Of a DNA stretch of 64,000 nucleotides, positions 59,029 to 64,000 are shown piece after piece; the stretch's first letter is position 1, and each line of letters starts with the position of its first letter. The position numbers were made by a program, and so were the translations under genes. Origin of the DNA: Janthinobacterium psychrotolerans. GTDB taxonomy: Bacteria; Pseudomonadota; Gammaproteobacteria; Burkholderiales; Burkholderiaceae_D. The DNA lies in the NCBI RefSeq assembly GCF_001677885.1, contig NZ_LOCQ01000058.1:248001-312000 (forward strand). The letters run 5' to 3'. The notes beneath the pieces were generated by a model, which made no database searches, was not told the DNA's origin, and worked only from the letters and a program-made list of their open reading frames with translations.

Positions 59029-59508
59029 ATGTTGAACAAGAAACTCCTGGGTGCGGTATTGGTAGCGGCGGCAGCTGTCTCATCGGCAGCCTCGGCCGCC
59101 GGTGACCGCGACTTCAATACCGTTGCCGGCGCCGTCGTCGGAGCGGCGATCGGCAACAACACTGGCGGCACCAATGGCGCGATTGTTGGCGGCGTGATCG
59201 GCGCCGCAGTCGGCAACAGCCTGCGCACGGGCGACCGCGGCTATGATCGTGGCTACAACCGCGGTTACGACCGTGGCTACCGCGGCACGTATTACCAGAG
59301 CCCGCCGCCTGTGTATTACCAGCCTGCGCCGCGCCCTGTGTACTACGAACCTGCGCCGCGCCCCGTCTACTATGCGCCGCCACCACGCTACTACGGCCCG
59401 CCGCCGGTCGTGTATGTGCAACCGGGCCGGGGCTACTACCGCGACCATGGGCGCTGGGATGACCGCCGTGGCTACCGCGACGACCGTGGCTGGGGACATC
59501 GCCGCTAA
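59029..59508 (+). CDS. Secreted glycine-zipper protein with Tyr/Pro/Arg-rich tail
   Basis: 159 residues. Signal peptide about 1-25 (AVSSAASAAG), then a glycine-zipper segment (NTVAGAVVGAAIGNNTGGTNGAIVGGVIGAAVGNSL) likely to insert in or associate with the outer membrane, followed by repeats of RGYDRGY and YYxPAPRPVYY and a final RGYRDDRGW tail. AAGGAAATGCC precedes the ATG at 59029. Related surface or stress proteins are common in Burkholderiales; function unclear. Followed by a strong terminator. Confidence 0.8.
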   Translation: MLNKKLLGAVLVAAAAVSSAASAAGDRDFNTVAGAVVGAAIGNNTGGTNGAIVGGVIGAAVGNSLRTGDRGYDRGYNRGYDRGYRGTYYQSPPPVYYQPAPRPVYYEPAPRPVYYAPPPRYYGPPPVVYVQPGRGYYRDHGRWDDRRGYRDDRGWGHRR

Positions 59509-59527
59509 GGAGCTTCGTTCCCGAACC

Positions 59528-59563
59528 AAAACCTGCGCCAGTCCTGCTGCCGCAGGTTTTTTT
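59528..59563 (+). terminator. Rho-independent terminator of the glycine-zipper gene
   Basis: AAACCTGCG pairs with CGCAGGTTT around a 13-base loop and runs into seven T residues, 20 bases after the stop. Confidence 0.85.
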
Positions 59564-59649
59564 GTGCTGACGCAAGGTATCGCCGTTGGGAAAGATCAGC
59601 TAAGCTGTATCAATAATCAACATGCAGATTGCCAGGGCCGCCATCAACG

Positions 59650-60588
59650 ATGCACTTCATCAAAGACGAACTCGATTTCGGCCCCGGACTGGACGCCGCC
59701 GCCGGCAGCAGCGTGGGCGCCGGCCCGCTGGCGCGGCGTGAAAACCAGGACAATTTCCTGCTGATCGACGCCCACGGCCATGCCGCCTGCCTGGTCGGGC
59801 AGACACCGTGGCGCGGCCAGGTGGCCGGCTGGCCGGCCGGCCATGTGCGCCTGGCCGTGCTTGACGGCATGGGTGGCCATGGTCATGGCCGCGAGGCGGC
59901 CGAAGCGACCGTGCAGGGCCTGCTGGCGATACCCGCCTGCCTTGATGTGGCCAGCCTGGCGCGCGAGCTCGATCAGTTGCATGCGCGATTGCAAGTCGCC
60001 TTCGACACGGGCGACGCCCAGGCGCGTCCGCCCGGCACCACCTTGACCCTGCTGGAAATACCGCCGCGGCAGGCGCCGCTGCTGTACCACGTGGGCGACT
60101 CGCGCCTGTATGAAGTGGCCGACGCTGCCGTCACGCCGTTGACGCTCGACCATGTGCCGGCCACCGTCTACGCCATGCATGGGGTGATCGACGAGCCGCA
60201 ATGGCGCAGCCGGGTGTATGGCGCGCACCAGCCGCAGATTGCACAAGCTTTTATATTAGGCAATGTCATTGTCGATCCGCAAGTGCTGGGCAGCGAACTG
60301 CACGCGTTGGGGGAAAGCAACCTGCCGCCCTTCCTCGCCCACCTGGGCGACCGCCGCGCGCTGCGCCTGCGCCGCGAGGCCAGCTACGTGCTGGCCAGCG
60401 ACGGTTTCTGGTCCTGCCCCGACCCTGCCAGCGTGCTGGCCCGTTGGCCGGCCCTGTGCGAGGGGCGCACGGCGGCGCAAGCGGCTACCGCCTTGTTCGA
60501 CGACTTCCTGCGCCACCCGCCGGAAGGTTTGCACAGCGACAACCTGACCTTGCTGGTGCTGCGCATCAAGGCGTCAGCCGAAAGATAG
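59650..60588 (+). CDS. PP2C-family protein serine/threonine phosphatase
   Basis: 312 residues with all PP2C motifs: RRENQDNF (about 32), LDGMGGHGHG (about 83), PPGTTLTLLEI, HVGDSRLYE, LASDGFWS and HSDNLTLLVLR at the end. Metal-dependent phosphatase that should reverse Ser/Thr phosphorylation. No kinase is adjacent, but an FHA protein, a reader of phosphothreonine, is encoded 1.1 kb downstream on the same strand. The start at 59650 lacks a clear ribosome site; the frame is open to 59629. Confidence 0.88.
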   Translation: MHFIKDELDFGPGLDAAAGSSVGAGPLARRENQDNFLLIDAHGHAACLVGQTPWRGQVAGWPAGHVRLAVLDGMGGHGHGREAAEATVQGLLAIPACLDVASLARELDQLHARLQVAFDTGDAQARPPGTTLTLLEIPPRQAPLLYHVGDSRLYEVADAAVTPLTLDHVPATVYAMHGVIDEPQWRSRVYGAHQPQIAQAFILGNVIVDPQVLGSELHALGESNLPPFLAHLGDRRALRLRREASYVLASDGFWSCPDPASVLARWPALCEGRTAAQAATALFDDFLRHPPEGLHSDNLTLLVLRIKASAER

Positions 60589-60664
60589 CACGCTGCCCGG
60601 CGGCGAACCATGGTCGCGCCTTGTGGTCTGACCAAGACTGCAACCGCCCCACAAGGAGACCAGC

Positions 60665-61528
60665 ATGAGCACTCCCACCACATCTGCGCCACCGCCCGCC
60701 GGCAATGAAGGCGCACCCGACATGGCCGCCATCCGCCAGCGCCAGCAGGCCACCTGGGCCAGCGGCGACTTCGCCATCATCGGCGTCACCCTGCAAATCG
60801 TCGGCGAATCGCTGGCCGAGGCGGCCGATATCCGCGCGCGCGAAGAAGTCATCGATATTGCCGCCGGCAATGGCAATGCGAGCCTGGCCGCCGCGCGCCG
60901 CTTTGCGCGCGTCACTTCCACCGATTATGTGCCGGCCCTGCTGCAAAAAGGACGCGAGCGGGCCGATGCCGAAGGCCTGCAAGTGACCTTCCGCGTGGCC
61001 GACGCCGACGCGCTGCCGTTTCCGGACGCCAGCTTTGATGTGGCGATCTCGACCTTCGGCGTGATGTTCGCGCCGGACCCGCCGCGCGCGGCGCGCGAAA
61101 TGCTGCGCGTGGTACGCGACGGCGGGCGCATCGCCATGGCCAACTGGACGCCGGAAGGCCTGGTCGGCCAGTTGTTCAAGATCATCGGCAAACACGTGCC
61201 GCCCCCGGCCGGGCTCAAATCGCCTGCGCTATGGGGCACGCCCGACTATCTGCAGCAACTGTTCGCCGTGGCGCCCGGGCAGATGCAGGCGCAGCGCAAG
61301 CTGTTCAATTTCCGCTACGCCAGCGCGCAGCACTGGATACAGGTGTTTCGCGACTACTATGGCCCGGCGCACAAGGCGTTCGCGGCGCTACCGCCCGATG
61401 GCGCGCAGGCGCTGGAACAGGACCTGGCCAGCTTGCTCGACCGCCTCAATATCGCCGGGCCTTCTTCGCTGGTGGTGCCGGCCGAATATCTGGAAGTGGT
61501 CATCGGCAAGTCCGGGCAGGCGCCATGA
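60665..61528 (+). CDS. Class I SAM-dependent methyltransferase
   Basis: 287 residues. SAM-binding motif EEVIDIAAGNGNASLAAARRF (about 60-80), STDYVPALL, and the UbiE/Methyltransf_11-like stretch FRVADADALPFPDASFDVAISTFGVMFAPDPPRAAREMLRVVRDGGRIAMANW. AAGGAGACCAGC precedes the ATG. Substrate unknown. Probably monocistronic between the phosphatase and the FHA gene. Confidence 0.87.
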   Translation: MSTPTTSAPPPAGNEGAPDMAAIRQRQQATWASGDFAIIGVTLQIVGESLAEAADIRAREEVIDIAAGNGNASLAAARRFARVTSTDYVPALLQKGRERADAEGLQVTFRVADADALPFPDASFDVAISTFGVMFAPDPPRAAREMLRVVRDGGRIAMANWTPEGLVGQLFKIIGKHVPPPAGLKSPALWGTPDYLQQLFAVAPGQMQAQRKLFNFRYASAQHWIQVFRDYYGPAHKAFAALPPDGAQALEQDLASLLDRLNIAGPSSLVVPAEYLEVVIGKSGQAP

Positions 61529-61689
61529 TTGCCATTTACATATATCTTAAAATCCATAAAATGTTATTTTAGGCAATGGTTTCCGTGGATTTCGCCGGGC
61601 ACGTGGCAACACGCGCACATCTGCCGAAAAAACCGGCGGCAGCGCCATCATGCTTGTTGCCAAGCAAGGTCAAAAGGGCGTAAGCTCTC

Positions 61690-63300
61690 ATGAATGACAG
61701 AGGGCGCCACCGCCCAACCCGGTCGAGTTTCCACCACATGAAAAAATGCAGCAACCCGGAGCACCCGCACTGTACGTTCTGGGTCTTGCCTGGTGAGCAG
61801 GTCTGCGCGGGCAACCACCCGCAGCCAGTCCTTGCCCCTACCAGCTATGACCTGCTGAGCGCCATGCGCAGCGCCCGTTCCGAGCAATCGGCAACGGTGG
61901 GCGTGCCTGCGTGCGCGGTTTCCCTGCCTTTGGCGGTGTCGCCACCGGTCAATTCGGTCAGCATGCCGCTGATGCGCCCCGCCGTGGCGCCTGCCTCGTC
62001 TGCCGCCGCGCCGGCCGCGCCTCATCTGCATATCAGCGGCTTCGATCCGCGCGCAGCCGGCGGGCGGCAAACCCTGAAAATGGAATTGCGCGGCATGGAT
62101 GGCCACAGCGCGCCGCAACTGGGGCTACGGCTGCGCTCGGACCTGATTGCGCGCGGCCAGGTGCGGCACGACGTGGTACGCACCACGCGCGGCGACTGGC
62201 GGCCTGTGTTTGTCGAGTTTTCCTCGCGTAACAAGGAGCACGGCCAATACCAGATCGAAGTGGAGGTACTGAGCCACGTGGACGGCGCCGTGGCGCGGAA
62301 GTGGGTATGCACCTTTGTCATCCTGGTGCCGCGCCGCGACGCCACCCTGACCGAAATCCACCAGATTTTTCTCAGCACCCATAAAAACGTGCGCGTGATG
62401 GCCGATGACGCCTCGATCGCGCGCGTGACCGGTGGCGACGGCTGCAATCTCGACGTCACGGCGCGCAACGCCGGCATCGCCCACGTGGACCTGTCGGCGC
62501 CGCAAGGCAAGATCGACATGGGCTTTACCACCATCGCCTGGGACGAGGAACTGATCGAAGTCGACGTGCCCACGGCCAGCGACAGCCACCCGCACCCCAG
62601 CGTGGCGGCCTGCATCGTCAATGCGGCGCCGGAAGCGGGCGAACAGCGCCAGATCCGCCTGTTCGCGCTGGAAGAATGCATGCTGGGCCGCTTCGAGCTG
62701 GTCGACCCGGAAGCCGATGTGCTGCTCAGTCATTTCAGCATCGACGGCCAGGACCACAATGGCCTGACGCGCCGCCTGTCAGGCCGCCATGCGGTGATAC
62801 GCCGCAGCGCGCAAGGCTTCGACATCGAAGACGTGTCGCGCTACGGGGTGCTGCTTGACGGCGTCTGGCCAGGCAAGCACAAGCCCGTGGCCCTGCGCGT
62901 GGGCATGCGCATCGAGCTGACGGCCAGCATCAAGGGCATCGTGGTGCTGGGCGTGTCGGCCATTTTGCAGCACGGCGTGATCCTGCACCGCCTCGACCAG
63001 GGTGCGCAGGCAGAATGCTTCTACCTGCTGCTGCCCGAAGCGCGCCCGGTCATCGTGCCGGCGCCGCACAGTCTTGCGCCGCAGGCGGCGGCGCTGCCGC
63101 TGCTGTTCCACCGCAACGGCGGCTTCTGGCACCTCGATTGCGCCAGCGGCAAGGAAACCGCGCTGGCGCCCGCCAGCACGCTCGACAAGCTGGCCGGCTT
63201 TGCCCGCCACAACCGTTTTGCCAGCGAACCGTATCCCGAATGCTGGATCATCCGCACCGAAGGCGCCAGCCTGTGCGACAGCGCGGTGCTTGAAGTCTAG
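61690..63300 (+). CDS. FHA-domain protein with N-terminal cysteine/histidine motif
   Basis: 536 residues. A putative zinc-binding start (KKCSNPEHPHCTFWVLPGEQVCAGNH, about 18-43), an Ala/Pro-rich linker, a beta-rich middle domain about 110-300, and an FHA domain about 328-425 (CMLGRFELVDPEADVLLSHFSI ... LSGRHAVIRRSAQGFDIEDVSRYGVLLDGV), where GR, SxRH and a following N/Y-rich loop bind phosphothreonine. A further globular C-terminus follows. ATG 61738 (MKKCSN) is an equally good start. Likely a phospho-signalling scaffold read with the PP2C phosphatase nearby. Confidence 0.78.
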   Translation: MNDRGRHRPTRSSFHHMKKCSNPEHPHCTFWVLPGEQVCAGNHPQPVLAPTSYDLLSAMRSARSEQSATVGVPACAVSLPLAVSPPVNSVSMPLMRPAVAPASSAAAPAAPHLHISGFDPRAAGGRQTLKMELRGMDGHSAPQLGLRLRSDLIARGQVRHDVVRTTRGDWRPVFVEFSSRNKEHGQYQIEVEVLSHVDGAVARKWVCTFVILVPRRDATLTEIHQIFLSTHKNVRVMADDASIARVTGGDGCNLDVTARNAGIAHVDLSAPQGKIDMGFTTIAWDEELIEVDVPTASDSHPHPSVAACIVNAAPEAGEQRQIRLFALEECMLGRFELVDPEADVLLSHFSIDGQDHNGLTRRLSGRHAVIRRSAQGFDIEDVSRYGVLLDGVWPGKHKPVALRVGMRIELTASIKGIVVLGVSAILQHGVILHRLDQGAQAECFYLLLPEARPVIVPAPHSLAPQAAALPLLFHRNGGFWHLDCASGKETALAPASTLDKLAGFARHNRFASEPYPECWIIRTEGASLCDSAVLEV

Positions 63301-63401
63301 CTCGGCACCAGCACAAAGAAGATCAGCGACAGGCCAACCAGGAAGATCGCTTCCAGGGTCAGCACCACGGCGGGAATCTGTATTTCGCGCGGAATTTTCA
63401 T
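63297..63401 (-). CDS. 34-residue single-pass membrane protein
   Basis: Short frame antisense-overlapping the last four bases of the FHA gene. GGGAGG stands 9 bases before the ATG. MKIPREIQIP is a basic N-terminus, followed by a continuous membrane helix (AVVLTLEAIFLVGLSLIFFV) and LVPS. Ribosome site, start and helix make a real small membrane protein likely. Function unknown. Confidence 0.6.
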   Translation of the reverse strand: MKIPREIQIPAVVLTLEAIFLVGLSLIFFVLVPS

Positions 63402-63589
63402 GGCCTTGCCTCCCAGCGTATGGTCAGGATTCCAGCATAGCGCGTGCGCCGCGAAATGCATTATCAGCCGCACAACACTGTTTCTTGTCGAGCACGCTCG
63501 CAGCAGCGGCTTAAGGCAAGCTGAAGAAGCCGCGATTTAACAAATAATTCACCGTTATTGTGCAAATTGCCTCGCGCGGCCCCCTGGCG

Positions 63590-63609
63590 TACTGTATATT
63601 CATCCAGCA
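63590..63609 (+). promoter_or_regulatory. LexA-like SOS box
   Basis: TACTGTATATTCATCCAGCA keeps the CTGT half-site and most of the second (CCAG for ACAG) with the standard spacing of the LexA operator. It lies 50 bases before the ATG of a YdjM-type gene, and E. coli ydjM is itself a LexA-regulated gene. Confidence 0.65.
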
Positions 63610-63658
63610 AATTTCCCCGACGTTTTACACAGCGCGCGCAGCGTGTTTTACATTTCCT

Positions 63659-64000
63659 ATGGCTTCAACTAAAGCGCACCATGCGACTGGCTGGGCCGCT
63701 GGCGTGATCGCCGCGGCGCTGGTCGCGCACGCGGACGCCGGCGGCCCCTATCAAGTGCTGAGCATGCTCGCCTTTGTGATGGGCGCGCTGGGCGGCACCG
63801 CGCCGGACTGGCTGGAAGTGGCCTGGTGGGCGCCGACGCGCCGGCTGTGGATCACGCACCGCACCTGGACCCACTGGGGCCTGGCCTGGATCGCCCTGCT
63901 GGTGTACACCTATCTGCAATTGCCGCATCATCTGTGGGCGCCGCCGCTGTTCGGCTTTGCCGCCGGCGGCATCATGCATTTGCTGGCCGACTGGCCCAAT
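63659..64000 (+). CDS. YdjM/DUF457-type membrane-bound metal-dependent hydrolase (3' truncated by window edge)
   Basis: First 114 residues, open at the right edge. KAHHATGW at the N-terminus, GGTAPDWLEV and THRTWTHWGLAWI are the conserved His/Asp motifs of the YdjM (DUF457) family, with hydrophobic segments between them. Inner-membrane protein, proposed metal-dependent phospholipid or other hydrolase; the true substrate is not established. Control by DNA damage is suggested by the LexA-like box upstream. Confidence 0.82.
   Translation, partial: MASTKAHHATGWAAGVIAAALVAHADAGGPYQVLSMLAFVMGALGGTAPDWLEVAWWAPTRRLWITHRTWTHWGLAWIALLVYTYLQLPHHLWAPPLFGFAAGGIMHLLADWPN

Overview
The window is GC-rich, densely coded DNA from a betaproteobacterium, most likely Burkholderiales and probably an Oxalobacteraceae (Janthinobacterium/Duganella/Massilia type). 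That placement is inferred from base composition, from the AcnD/PrpF form of the methylcitrate cycle, and from the chemoreceptor, c-di-GMP and TonB receptor content. No rRNA or CRISPR array was seen. One tRNA is present (tRNA-Leu, anticodon TAA).

Region 1 (1-9.6 kb) is the most distinctive metabolic locus. It is one plus-strand run: two sugar ABC permeases, an aldose 1-epimerase-like mutarotase, an SMP-30 lactonase, an SDR dehydrogenase, a succinate-semialdehyde-type aldehyde dehydrogenase, a porin, a GH31 enzyme and a TauE/SafE exporter. The GH31 protein carries every residue of the KERWY-type sulfoquinovose-binding motif at positions collinear with E. coli YihQ. I therefore read the locus as the distal part of a sulfo-Entner-Doudoroff cluster for plant sulfolipid sugar. 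The sugar-acid dehydratase, the aldolase, and the ABC binding protein and ATPase are expected to the left of the window.

Region 2 (9.6-33.3 kb) is mostly core and signalling genes: an alanine-type aminotransferase, a pentapeptide protein, an MFS/LysR divergent pair, a lipoprotein, tail-specific protease, two chemoreceptors, TetR, thymidine kinase, a ParB-like protein, an HD-GYP protein, a TonB receptor, and a porin/binding-protein/diguanylate-cyclase operon. Three copies of one structured minus-strand RNA element, with compensatory base changes and a shared terminator, follow three unrelated genes between 9.6 and 15.5 kb.

Region 3 (33.5-39.6 kb) is a compact integrative mobilizable element in the 3' end of the tRNA-Leu gene, bounded by a 17-bp direct repeat. 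It holds a P4-type integrase, MobC, a relaxase-primase fusion with an out-of-frame MobB-like gene nested inside it (IncQ-like architecture), and AT-rich cargo that includes a DUF3825-like protein.

Region 4 (39.7-64 kb) has a xanthine/uracil permease, a phage-like immunity cassette with three repeated operator-like sites, and the propionate locus (prpB, prpC, acnD, prpF and a more distant prpE). The propionate locus has a textbook sigma-54 promoter and is interrupted by an MBOAT acyltransferase pair. After it come a metallo-beta-lactamase-fold hydrolase, an M28 peptidase, a GNAT, a glycine-zipper protein, a PP2C phosphatase, a methyltransferase, an FHA protein, a 34-residue membrane protein and a truncated YdjM-type gene behind a LexA-like box.
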